The notes under the pieces: model-generated
What the model saw: the letters and a program-made list of their open reading frames with translations, nothing else
The model's database searches: none
What the model was told of the DNA's origin: nothing
Position numbers and translations under genes: made by a program
Shown here: in pieces, positions 27,614 to 35,267 of the stretch
Position numbering within the stretch: position 1 is the first letter of the stretch
Layout of the letters: each line of letters starts with the position of its first letter
Source of the DNA: Nitratifractor salsuginis DSM 16511
GTDB taxonomy: Bacteria; Campylobacterota; Campylobacteria; Campylobacterales; Sulfurovaceae
Length of the DNA stretch: 64,000 bases
Reading direction: 5' to 3'
NCBI RefSeq assembly: GCF_000186245.1
Contig: NC_014935.1
Location: 372,001 to 436,000 of the forward strand

Positions 27614-28140
27614 TGCGAAAGATCTTTTTGGCCCTTCTCGTTATGGGCGGGGCTTTGATCGCCGGTCAAAAGGCTCCGATCGTGGTGCTTCATACCAATC
27701 GGGGGGATATCACCCTCAAGCTTTTCCCTAAAGCGGCGCCTCTGGCGGTCAAAAACTTCGTCGGCCTGGCGAAAAAGGGGTATTACGACGGGACGATCTT
27801 CCATCGGGTCATCAAAGGTTTTATGATCCAGGGAGGTGACCCGACCGGTACGGGACGGGGCGGCACGTCGATCTGGGGCAAAGAGTTCAAAAACGAATAC
27901 GCCCCCAACCTGGTCTTCGATCGTCCCTACCTCCTGGCGATGGCCAACCGCGGCCCCAATACCAACGGTAGCCAATTCTTCATCACAGTCGCTCCGGCCC
28001 CCTGGCTCAACGGCGGCTACACCATCTTCGGCAAAGTGATCAAGGGGCAGAAGGTAGTCGACGCCATCGACCGGGTCCCGACCGGCCCCGGCGACCGCCC
28101 GCTCAAAGAGCAGAAGATCCTCAAAGCGATCGTCAAATAG
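27610..28140 (+). CDS. Periplasmic cyclophilin-type peptidyl-prolyl isomerase
   Basis: This PPIase catalyses cis/trans isomerisation of X-Pro bonds. The 176-residue protein has a signal peptide (residues 1-20) and a full cyclophilin core with FHRVIKGFMIQGGDPTGTG and MANRGPNTNGSQFFIT, containing the catalytic Arg and the FxxR/QFFIT binding-pocket residues. It is therefore probably exported. ATG 27610 overlaps the preceding stop; ATG 27613 is equally possible. The stop is directly followed by cmoB, suggesting an operon. Confidence 0.92.
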   Translation: MMRKIFLALLVMGGALIAGQKAPIVVLHTNRGDITLKLFPKAAPLAVKNFVGLAKKGYYDGTIFHRVIKGFMIQGGDPTGTGRGGTSIWGKEFKNEYAPNLVFDRPYLLAMANRGPNTNGSQFFITVAPAPWLNGGYTIFGKVIKGQKVVDAIDRVPTGPGDRPLKEQKILKAIVK

Positions 28141-29046
28141 ATGGATCTGGAGGCTCTGCGCCGCGAGCGCCGTTCCTGGTTGAGGTGGAAAAACATCGCT
28201 CCCCTTCAAGAGGCCATTCAGGCACTTCCTGAACCTGAAGTCGAACGGGTCCTCTGGGATGCAGAGGCGGTCACCGCCGAGCTGGATCCCGGATATGATG
28301 CCCGTTTCGGCCGGCAGATCGAAGAGACGGCACGCCTGTTGATGCCCTGGCGCAAAGGGCCCTTCCGCCTGGGCAACCTTTTCATCGACAGCGAATGGCG
28401 CAGCCAGATCAAATACGGCCTGCTCGAACCTTATCTCGATCTACGCGACAAAGTGGTGGGAGATATCGGCTGCAACAACGGCTACTACCTCTTTCGAATG
28501 ATGGAGCAGGTTCCTGCCCGGCTGGTCGGTTTCGACCCTTCGGCGCTCTACTACTCTCAATTTCAATTTCTGGAGCGCTTTTTCCGCAGCGGTATCCGTT
28601 ATGAGCTTTTGGGAGTCGAGCATCTGCCCTTTTACGAAGAGCCCTTCGATACCCTTTTCTGCCTGGGGGTCCTCTATCACCGCAGCGATCCTATCGGAAC
28701 GCTCAAAGCGTTACGCCGGGGTTTGAAAAAAGGGGGAGAGCTCTTTTTGGATACCTTTATGATCGAGGGAGAAGGGGAGTATTGCCTGACACCGGCGCAG
28801 CGCTATTCCAAGATCCCCAATGTCTATTTCATCCCCACCATCGACGCCTTGAGAGGCTGGTGCCATCGTGCGGGTTTCTCCGAGGTGGAGATCCTGGCCA
28901 AGCGGCCGACCGATGTGACGGAACAGCGCAAAACCGATTGGATCGCTACCCAGAGCCTGGAGGATTTCCTCGATCCGGAAGATCCCTCCAAAACGGTCGA
29001 AGGATACCCCGCGCCTCAGCGTCTTTATGTCCGTTGTGTTGTCTAG
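28141..29046 (+). CDS. cmoB: tRNA U34 carboxymethyltransferase CmoB
   Basis: CmoB transfers a carboxymethyl group from carboxy-SAM to 5-hydroxyuridine at the wobble position of certain tRNAs. The 301-residue protein shows the SAM-binding motif DIGCNNGYY, the preceding WRKGPF/SEWRSQIKY block and FCLGVLYHRSDPI, all typical of CmoB. The ATG immediately follows the cyclophilin stop with no spacer, and the ribosome-binding site is weak, so translational coupling is likely. The CmoA partner is not in this window. Confidence 0.92.
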   Translation: MDLEALRRERRSWLRWKNIAPLQEAIQALPEPEVERVLWDAEAVTAELDPGYDARFGRQIEETARLLMPWRKGPFRLGNLFIDSEWRSQIKYGLLEPYLDLRDKVVGDIGCNNGYYLFRMMEQVPARLVGFDPSALYYSQFQFLERFFRSGIRYELLGVEHLPFYEEPFDTLFCLGVLYHRSDPIGTLKALRRGLKKGGELFLDTFMIEGEGEYCLTPAQRYSKIPNVYFIPTIDALRGWCHRAGFSEVEILAKRPTDVTEQRKTDWIATQSLEDFLDPEDPSKTVEGYPAPQRLYVRCVV

Positions 29047-29126
29047 AGATAAAATATCCAAGAAATCCTGAATTTTTGTTTTATTTTTAAATAAGCAAGC
29101 TTTCGATATAAATACGCTATGAAAAG

Positions 29127-29168
29127 AGAGAGTGTATCGATATATTTACCATTTTATGGGCACTCTCT
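29127..29168. promoter_or_regulatory. Inverted repeat in the hsrA-like promoter region
   Basis: AGAGAGTG (29127-29134) and CACTCTCT (29161-29168) are 8-bp inverted arms separated by 26 bp of AT-rich DNA, upstream of the regulator. A TATAAA-like -10 candidate precedes the left arm. It may be an operator or an RNA hairpin in the leader; only symmetry supports it. Confidence 0.35.
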
Positions 29169-29198
29169 TACAATTTTGGATTGGGCATGTGACGCGGA

Positions 29199-29858
29199 AT
29201 GAGGATATTGACAGTCGGTTTTGACGAAGAGTTTTCCAAAGAGGTTGAAAAAGAGATCGGTAAATACTTTATCTGTATCGTTGACAGTGCGCAGGATCTC
29301 TACGATGCGACAAACTTCACCTATTTCCGACACTACGAATTGATCATTATCGTCGATGAGGGGGTTCAGTTCTCTCTGGAGCGTTACATCAACGAGATCA
29401 AGAAGAAGAAAAAAGAGACCAAGATCATTCTGCTGACGGAGAAGCCGGAGCATCAGCGGGCCTTTTTCGCTCTCGGGGTGGATGATGTGATCTTCAACCA
29501 TATCTACGAGCCCGACCTCATCGCCGCTCGGGTCCTGGCCAATATGCGCAATCTCTACGGCACCAAAATCAACATCGACAAACTCTGCATCGACATCGTC
29601 AACAAAAAGATCGAATATGACGATAAGGTAGTCTCCCTCAACGGCAAAACCTTCGACATCCTCGCCTACCTGGCCCTGCGCAAGCAGAGGGTTTTCTCCA
29701 AAGACGAGATCATCAATGCCCTCTGGGAAGAGCCCGAGTATGTCAGCGACAATACCGTCGAGGTCGCCATCAACCAGATCCGAAAAAGGCTGAGGAGTAT
29801 TCTGGGGTTTCAGGTGATACATACCGTCCGACGCCGAGGCTACAAGTTCTCCTACTAA
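29199..29858 (+). CDS. HsrA-like orphan response regulator (HP1043 family)
   Basis: The 219-residue protein has an N-terminal receiver-like domain and a C-terminal OmpR-type winged helix. The C-terminal half (KTFDILAYLALRKQ, ALWEEPEYVSDNTVEVAINQIRK, VRRRGYKFSY) closely matches what I remember of the essential Helicobacter HsrA/HP1043. The receiver is atypical: the acidic pocket at the N-terminus is FDEE and the phospho-acceptor strand reads IIIVDEG, followed by a Lys-rich helix (NEIKKKKKE), so regulation without phosphorylation is likely. No kinase gene adjoins. In relatives this regulator controls central metabolism, respiration and its own expression. Confidence 0.85.
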   Translation: MRILTVGFDEEFSKEVEKEIGKYFICIVDSAQDLYDATNFTYFRHYELIIIVDEGVQFSLERYINEIKKKKKETKIILLTEKPEHQRAFFALGVDDVIFNHIYEPDLIAARVLANMRNLYGTKINIDKLCIDIVNKKIEYDDKVVSLNGKTFDILAYLALRKQRVFSKDEIINALWEEPEYVSDNTVEVAINQIRKRLRSILGFQVIHTVRRRGYKFSY

Positions 29859-30353
29859 GTCTTTCCATAGCACTCCGTCTTCGGGGGAGTTCACTCAGTC
29901 ACTTGCTCTAGAGCAGGCTCCTTCGGAACAACCCCCAAATCCGGAGCACTCTGAAAAGACTTCACCATAACTCTTTTTTGTTCCAGTTCGATCACTTATT
30001 TTTTATGTAAGCTCCCTCATTCCAGCCGAAACTTTGAACAAACCTAAAACAAATCAGGCGATTTCCATCCAAATCATAGCACCCCGTCTTCGGGGGAGTT
30101 CACTCAGTCACTTGCTCTAGAGCAGGCTCCTTCGAAACACCCCCCAAAACCGGTACACTCTGAAAAGACTTCACTAGTTCTCCTTTCCGTTCCCGTTCGG
30201 TCACTTGTTTTTATTTAAGCTCCCTTATTCCAGCCGAAGCTTTGAACAAATTTAGAACAGTGATTTCCTCTCCAATCCACAATCAAAAATCTAAGATCTT
30301 TCTTCCCAAATTCCGGAAATGATGTAAACTTCGCATATCTGATAATTCGATCT
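29859..30353. repeat. 209-bp tandem duplication downstream of the hsrA-like gene
   Basis: Two copies start at 29866 and 30075 (period 209 bp). Each has a first hairpin (CCCCG-TCTT-CGGGG in copy 2; one T.G pair in copy 1), the block GAGTTCACTCAGTCACTT, a palindrome GCTCTAGAGC, AGGCTCCTTCG, a C-run and ACTCTGAAAAGACTTCAC, followed by a more diverged half-unit with a TCACTT ... GCTCC skeleton and CTTTGAACAAA. The same skeleton recurs downstream of ilvC. Bases 30273-30300 contain AATC-type heptads. No gene is seen. Confidence 0.85.
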
Positions 30354-30365
30354 GAAGGAGTGTCA

Positions 30366-30752
30366 ATGAGTTTGAAAACCCATCTTGCCATCGATGAGGA
30401 CCTTTGTGGACGTGTGACCCGTCATGAAAAGGGCTATGCCGAAGTGTGGCTCCATACCTCGGAGCGGATGAAGGCGGATGATCGGGGTTTGATCCACGGG
30501 GGATTCCTCTTCTCAGCGGCGGATTATGCGGCGATGGCGGCGGTCAATGATCCCAATGTGGTTCTAGGGGCGGCTGAAGTGAAATTCCTGGCTCCCGTGC
30601 GTAAGGGGCAGAGTATCCGTTTCGTCGCCAGGATTGGCGAATCGAGCGGTAAGAGGAGGCGGGTCGAGGTTTCGGGCGAAGCGGAAGGGCGGCGGGTCTT
30701 CGAGGGAGCCTTCCAAGCCTTTGTTCTGCCGCGGCACGTTCTGGAGGGCTGA
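30366..30752 (+). CDS. Hotdog-fold thioesterase (PaaI-like)
   Basis: The 128-residue product has the hotdog-fold pattern with LIHGGFLFSAADYAAMAAV, the region that carries the catalytic acid and the substrate-binding helix in PaaI-type acyl-CoA thioesterases. Substrate cannot be inferred. ATG 30366 after GAAGGAG is chosen; GTG 30360 lies in the ribosome-binding site. Length is typical. It is convergent with the metallo-hydrolase, only 1 bp apart. Confidence 0.8.
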   Translation: MSLKTHLAIDEDLCGRVTRHEKGYAEVWLHTSERMKADDRGLIHGGFLFSAADYAAMAAVNDPNVVLGAAEVKFLAPVRKGQSIRFVARIGESSGKRRRVEVSGEAEGRRVFEGAFQAFVLPRHVLEG

Positions 30753-30753
30753 T

Positions 30754-31359
30754 TCAGCCCCGTCGCTGAACCTCGGCGAGCCAGAGGGGGAGATTGCGCT
30801 GTTCCCGTCGGAGGGTGCTCTGGGGCCCGTGGCCTGGGTAGAGCCGGAAATCCTCTTCGATCGTCATCGCCTTGCGCAGGCTTTCGGCCATCTGCTCAGC
30901 GCTGGAGTAGGGGAAATCCCAGCGGCCGATGGAGTCGCGGAAGAGAAAATCACCGCTGAACCAGCACTCCCCGATCTCGAGGACGGAACATCCCGGTGTA
31001 TGCCCCGGGAAATGGCGGAAAGTGACGGGGATCCCCCCGATCTCCAGAGTGCTGTCGGGGGCGACTTTGACATCGGGACGGCTTGGGGGCGTTCCCTGGC
31101 CGAAGGGGTCTCTCTCGAGCATAAAGGCATCGGCCTCCGGCACATAGAGGGGGATTTTCAGATGCTCCTGAAGCTCGGCGTTGCTCCAGACGTGGTCGAA
31201 GTGGCCGTGGGTGTTGAGGATCGCCACCGGGTTCTTCGCCTCCCGGAGGACCCATTCCGTCGCGCCCACTCCGGGATCGATGATCAGGGTCTTTCCCCCC
31301 GTTTCGACAAGGTAACAATTGGTTTGATAAGGCCCCATCGGGCAGGCTTTGATCTCCAT
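30754..31359 (-). CDS. MBL-fold hydrolase (glyoxalase II-like)
   Basis: The 201-residue protein has the metallo-beta-lactamase signature HGHFDH (near residue 51), a downstream metal ligand in FPGHTPG, the SGDFLF Asp and the GHGP His. It is of the short GloB/YcbL type that hydrolyses thioesters, though the glutathione dependence of this organism is unknown. Its start codon faces the DUF455 gene start with only 16 bp between. Confidence 0.85.
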   Translation of the reverse strand: MEIKACPMGPYQTNCYLVETGGKTLIIDPGVGATEWVLREAKNPVAILNTHGHFDHVWSNAELQEHLKIPLYVPEADAFMLERDPFGQGTPPSRPDVKVAPDSTLEIGGIPVTFRHFPGHTPGCSVLEIGECWFSGDFLFRDSIGRWDFPYSSAEQMAESLRKAMTIEEDFRLYPGHGPQSTLRREQRNLPLWLAEVQRRG

Positions 31360-31363
31360 CGGT

Positions 31364-31369
31364 TATAAT
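31364..31369 (+). promoter_or_regulatory. -10 box (TATAAT) abutting the DUF455 gene start
   Basis: A consensus TATAAT ends 6 bases before ATG 31376. A transcript started at the usual distance would begin at or next to the start codon, so the mRNA would be leaderless or nearly so. No ribosome-binding site is visible except CCTCC, which is the wrong strand sense. Confidence 0.5.
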
Positions 31370-31375
31370 GCCTCC

Positions 31376-32197
31376 ATGACTTTTTATTCCCTGGCCGAAA
31401 AGGCCCTGCAGTCTGCCGATATCGATGAAAAAGCTTCGGCGATCAGCCGGCTGATGCGCTATTGTAGCACAGGGGATGATCGCCCGGAGTCCGGTTTCGC
31501 CCCCTGGAGTTTCGAGGCTCCCTCCTATGCGTCACGCTGCCGTATCGTCGATCCGCGGGAGCTTCCCCGGCGCCGGAGCTTCGATACGCCCAAGGGCTTG
31601 GCGATCCTGCTTCACGCTATCGCCCATATCGAATACAGCGCCGTGGATCTGGCCCTCGACGCAGTCTACCGCTTTCCGGCGATGCCGACGGCTTTCCGCC
31701 GGGATTGGCTGGAGGTCGCGGAGGATGAGGTGCGCCATTTCCGGATGCTTGAGGCGATCCTCGAGGAATTGGGGTATCGCTATGGGGACTTCCCCGTCCA
31801 TCGCGGGCTTTTCGATGCGGCGAAGCATACTGAGGGGGACATTCTGCACCGTATGGCGGTCATCCCCCGCCACTATGAAGCCACGGGCCTGGATGTCAAT
31901 CCGAGGATCATGGAGAAGCTGCGCCCCTTTGCTCATAAGGAAGCGGTGGCTACGACGATCGAAGCACTCGAGACGATCTATCGTGAAGAGATCGATCACG
32001 TCCGCAAAGGGGACCGATGGTTCCGCTATTGCTGTGAACAGCGGGGGTTGGAGTCCGAGCGCACGTTTCGGGAGATCCTGGATCGCTACGATCTTCGGAA
32101 ACGTCAGGGGAACTTTCTCAATGTCCCCGCCAGAAAGGCGGCGGGTTTTACCTGCGCCGAGTTGAAGGATTTGGGGGCCGCGGAGTGTGAGGATTAA
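31376..32197 (+). CDS. DUF455 ferritin-like protein
   Basis: The 273-residue protein matches DUF455, a ferritin-like four-helix family with a likely diiron site. Candidate ligands are in HIEYSAVDLALD, EVAEDEVRHFRM and the later HKEAVATTIEALETIYREEIDHVRKG. The role is not established; relatives have been linked to tRNA hydroxylase-like or unknown oxidations. I start at ATG 31376; an in-frame start at 31349 would overlap the opposite gene. It is followed after 75 bp by the aminotransferase. Confidence 0.8.
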   Translation: MTFYSLAEKALQSADIDEKASAISRLMRYCSTGDDRPESGFAPWSFEAPSYASRCRIVDPRELPRRRSFDTPKGLAILLHAIAHIEYSAVDLALDAVYRFPAMPTAFRRDWLEVAEDEVRHFRMLEAILEELGYRYGDFPVHRGLFDAAKHTEGDILHRMAVIPRHYEATGLDVNPRIMEKLRPFAHKEAVATTIEALETIYREEIDHVRKGDRWFRYCCEQRGLESERTFREILDRYDLRKRQGNFLNVPARKAAGFTCAELKDLGAAECED

Positions 32198-32272
32198 CGC
32201 TGTGGAAACAGAATTCCGATAAAATATCCCACTTAAAAAATATAAATGACATGTGTCAGAAGGAATGAACGG

Positions 32273-33394
32273 ATGACCATCAGTTATGACGGGACGGGCC
32301 ACCTTCCCGATGAACTGCTTTCTCTCTTGACGGAGAGCAATGAAAAGGGCCTCGACGGCCAAGCAGAAAAGCTGGAGGAGCAGGCACGGCTTCTTTACGG
32401 TGCGCCTCATGTGCTCAGTACCGTCAACTCGACGGCCGCTCTGCATCTGGCGATGTGTGCTCTGGATTTGAAACGGGGAGACAAGGTGATCTGCTCGGTC
32501 AATGCCTTTGTCGATGTGCCGGAGGTGGTTCGCCATTTCGATGCGGAACCGATCTTCGTCGATTGCGATCCTTTCAGCTACAACATCAATCCGGAGCGCC
32601 TCGAAGAGGCCCTCAAAGCCAACCAGAGCAAAAAACTCCGGGCGGTCATCGTCAATCATATGGCGGGATTGCCGGCAGAACTCGAGACGATCTACGCCCT
32701 GGCCGAAAAGTATGATGTCGAGGTGATCGAAGATTTGACCGATGCTCCGCTGGTCCCCTGGCGAGGAGGGGTCCTCGGGGCGGATGAGCGGACGATCCTT
32801 GCGATCGCCGGCCTGGGGAGCAAAGTCAACGGGCGTTTCGATGCGGGGCTTCTCCTCTCCCACAATGAAGAGTGCTATGAACGCGGGATGCTTCTGCGCA
32901 ATCACGGAATGGTGCGGGAGAAGGAGAAGGCTCCCTATCTCTACGATGTCCAGTGTATCGGGTGCCAGTATCGTCTGGATGAGTACAGCGCGATCTATGC
33001 TTCCCTTTTGCTGGAAAAGCTGAATGAAGAGAACCGTCGAAGGCGGGAGATCGCAGAGATCTACTTCCGGGAGTTGGAGGGGCTGGCCCATCTGCGCTTG
33101 CCTCTCAAGCATGAGGAGCACACCTATTTCCGCTTTATCGTGGAGATCGACCGCAACCGGGACGCTTTCGCCCGCAAGCTGGCGGAGAAGGGGATCGAAA
33201 TAGCTTTGCACTATGTGCCCCTGCATACCACCCGCTACTACAAAGAGAAATACGAGCTCAAACTCTTCGACTTCCCCTGGGCGATGGGAATTTATCAGCG
33301 GGCGATGTCCCTGCCCAACCGCCCCGATCTGACGGACGAAGAGGTCCTCTACATCTGCGACGCGATCCGGGAGATCGACGCAGAGCATATCTGA
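32273..33394 (+). CDS. DegT/DnrJ/EryC1-family PLP aminotransferase
   Basis: The 373-residue protein is a sugar aminotransferase of the DegT family. It has the N-terminal STVNSTAALHLAM block, the PLP-phosphate/Asp region (EVIEDLTDAP) and a Lys in GSKVNGRFDAG at the place of the PLP Schiff-base lysine. Such enzymes aminate nucleotide-linked keto-sugars for LPS, capsule or flagellin glycans. ATG 32273 follows AAGGAATGAACGG. Next to lpxK it may serve surface-glycan synthesis, but the sugar is unknown. Confidence 0.82.
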   Translation: MTISYDGTGHLPDELLSLLTESNEKGLDGQAEKLEEQARLLYGAPHVLSTVNSTAALHLAMCALDLKRGDKVICSVNAFVDVPEVVRHFDAEPIFVDCDPFSYNINPERLEEALKANQSKKLRAVIVNHMAGLPAELETIYALAEKYDVEVIEDLTDAPLVPWRGGVLGADERTILAIAGLGSKVNGRFDAGLLLSHNEECYERGMLLRNHGMVREKEKAPYLYDVQCIGCQYRLDEYSAIYASLLLEKLNEENRRRREIAEIYFRELEGLAHLRLPLKHEEHTYFRFIVEIDRNRDAFARKLAEKGIEIALHYVPLHTTRYYKEKYELKLFDFPWAMGIYQRAMSLPNRPDLTDEEVLYICDAIREIDAEHI

Positions 33395-33407
33395 GGACAG
33401 AGCATTT

Positions 33408-34346
33408 ATGCAGGAGGGTAGGGGGATCGAAGCGTTCGCCGAGAGGCTTTTTTACCGCTCGGGCCTTCCTGAACGAATACTCTCAACCCTCTTGAGCCCT
33501 CTGGGATGGGGGTACGGGAGTGTGATGTGGCTGCGCCGGCACCTGGCTCGGCGCCGTAGTTTCGGTCTCCCCATCATCAGTGTCGGCAATCTGGTCGTCG
33601 GCGGAAGCGGCAAAACCCCCTTTGTCATCGCCCTGGCTTCCCGTTATGAAAATGTCTGGATCGTCTCCCGGGGTTATGGCCGCCAAAGCAGGGGGATGGT
33701 GCAGGTAAGCAGGCGGGGAGAGATCCTCTGTCCCGTCGAAGCCTCCGGTGACGAGGCGATGGAGATGGCCCTGGCGCTTCCCGAAGCCTCGGTCCTGGTT
33801 TCAAAGAACCGCTCTGAGGGGATCCGCCGCGCTGTGGAAGAGGGGGCAGAGCTGGTGATCCTGGATGACGGATTCAACCGCGTAGAGATCGAAAAGTTCG
33901 AAATCCTTCTGGAGCCCGAAGTGCTCCCCAACTGCCGGGTGCTTCCCGCCGGCCCCTTTCGGGAATTTCCTTCCACTGCGGCCAAGGCCGATCTGCAGCT
34001 TAAAGAGGGGCGGGAGTATCGCCGCCGCGTCCGCATCCTCGATCCCGCTCCCCGAATGCTCCTGGCCACCTCCATCGCCCGCCCGGAACGGCTGAAGCCC
34101 TGGCTCCCCGAAGAAGTCGTCGGGCACTACCGCCTTCCCGATCATCACTGGTTCGACGAAAAGGCCCTGGCCGAAGCACTCCGTCGCCACCGGGCCGATT
34201 CTTTGCTGGTGACGGGCAAAGATGCGGTCAAGATGCAGGGCTTTCAGCTCCCGCTATCGGTGATGGAGCTACAATTAGAGATCGATTCTTCCGTCTTCGA
34301 GGCGGTGGAGTGCTATCTGAAGGAGTTTCATGCAGCACAAGATTGA
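33408..34346 (+). CDS. lpxK: Tetraacyldisaccharide 4'-kinase (lipid A)
   Basis: LpxK phosphorylates the 4' position of the lipid A disaccharide at the inner membrane. The 312-residue product has the Walker A motif VVGGSGKTP (near residue 65), an N-terminal amphipathic/hydrophobic segment and the VILDDGFNR Walker B-like block. It lies 13 bp after the aminotransferase and overlaps argB by 17 bp. Confidence 0.92.
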   Translation: MQEGRGIEAFAERLFYRSGLPERILSTLLSPLGWGYGSVMWLRRHLARRRSFGLPIISVGNLVVGGSGKTPFVIALASRYENVWIVSRGYGRQSRGMVQVSRRGEILCPVEASGDEAMEMALALPEASVLVSKNRSEGIRRAVEEGAELVILDDGFNRVEIEKFEILLEPEVLPNCRVLPAGPFREFPSTAAKADLQLKEGREYRRRVRILDPAPRMLLATSIARPERLKPWLPEEVVGHYRLPDHHWFDEKALAEALRRHRADSLLVTGKDAVKMQGFQLPLSVMELQLEIDSSVFEAVECYLKEFHAAQD

Positions 34347-35181
34347 GATTGTCCAGACCCTGCTGGAGGCCCTCCCCTATATCAAAAAGTTCCGGGATGA
34401 GATCATCGTCATCAAATACGGCGGATCGGCCCAGGAGAGCGAAGAGCTCAAAGCGAAATTCGCCCAGGATATCGTCCTGCTCCACACGGTGGGGATGCGT
34501 CCCGTGGTGGTCCACGGTGGAGGCAAGAACATCACCCGATTGCTGTCGGACCTGGGGGTGGATACCCGCTTCATCGACGGGCAGCGGGTCACGACCCGGG
34601 AAGTGATGCGCGTCGCGGAGATGGTGCTCAGCGGCGAGATCAACAAAGAGATCGTCGCCCTGCTCAACTCCCAGGGGGCCCGAGCCGTGGGGATATCCGG
34701 GAAAGATGCCAACTTCCTCGAGGCGATCCCGAAAGACAGTGAGAATTTCGGCTATACCGGCGTGATCGAACAGATCAATACGGAGATCGTCGACAACATT
34801 CTCGACGACGGTTTTGTGCCGGTCATCGCCCCCATCGCGGGGAGCCAGACCCTGGGACACCCCGGCTTCAATATCAACGCCGATCTCGCCGCGAGTCGGA
34901 TCGCCGTCGCCCTGGGAGCGAGGAAGATCCTCTTTCTGACCGATACGCCGGGTGTCCTGGATGGGGAAGGGAAGCTGATCCCCACCCTCACCATCGACCA
35001 GACCCGCCGGCTCAAGGAGGAGGAGGTGATCCGCGGCGGCATGATCCCCAAGGTGGACGCCTGCATCGATGCGTTGCGCGGCGGGGTCAAAAAGGCCCAT
35101 ATTATCGACGGCCGCGTCGAACACTCCCTCCTACTGGAGATCCTGACTAGCAGCGGGATCGGGACCTGCATCGAGCTCTAG
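34330..35181 (+). CDS. argB: Acetylglutamate kinase
   Basis: ArgB phosphorylates N-acetyl-L-glutamate in arginine biosynthesis. The 283-residue protein shows KYGGSAQ, VHGGGKNI and FNINADLAAS, with an N-terminal helix like those of arginine-sensitive, hexameric kinases. AAGGAG precedes the ATG inside the end of lpxK, so translation is likely coupled although the pathways are unrelated. Confidence 0.95.
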   Translation: MQHKIEIVQTLLEALPYIKKFRDEIIVIKYGGSAQESEELKAKFAQDIVLLHTVGMRPVVVHGGGKNITRLLSDLGVDTRFIDGQRVTTREVMRVAEMVLSGEINKEIVALLNSQGARAVGISGKDANFLEAIPKDSENFGYTGVIEQINTEIVDNILDDGFVPVIAPIAGSQTLGHPGFNINADLAASRIAVALGARKILFLTDTPGVLDGEGKLIPTLTIDQTRRLKEEEVIRGGMIPKVDACIDALRGGVKKAHIIDGRVEHSLLLEILTSSGIGTCIEL

Positions 35182-35237
35182 GAGCGATCGACAAGGCGCC
35201 AAAGCCCCTTTCTGTGGCGTCTGGAGCCGCATTTTGC

Positions 35238-35243
35238 TATAAT
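35238..35243 (+). promoter_or_regulatory. -10 box (TATAAT) of thrC
   Basis: Consensus TATAAT 25 bases before the thrC ATG, after a short GC-rich stretch that can form a weak CGCCA/TGGCG hairpin behind argB. Confidence 0.55.
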
Positions 35244-35267
35244 GCGCCTAAAAACAGGTGAGATTTT

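Noticed and set aside
29866-30174. The 209-bp repeats as integron attC sites
   Set aside because: They show paired arms, but no integrase, no attC core sites (GTTRRRY) in the right places and no gene cassettes are present.
31532-33388. A 618-codon open frame on the minus strand opposite the DUF455 and aminotransferase genes
   Set aside because: It is antisense to two well-supported genes; in GC-rich DNA with strong third-position bias, long antisense frames are common. Its translation shows no recognisable domain.
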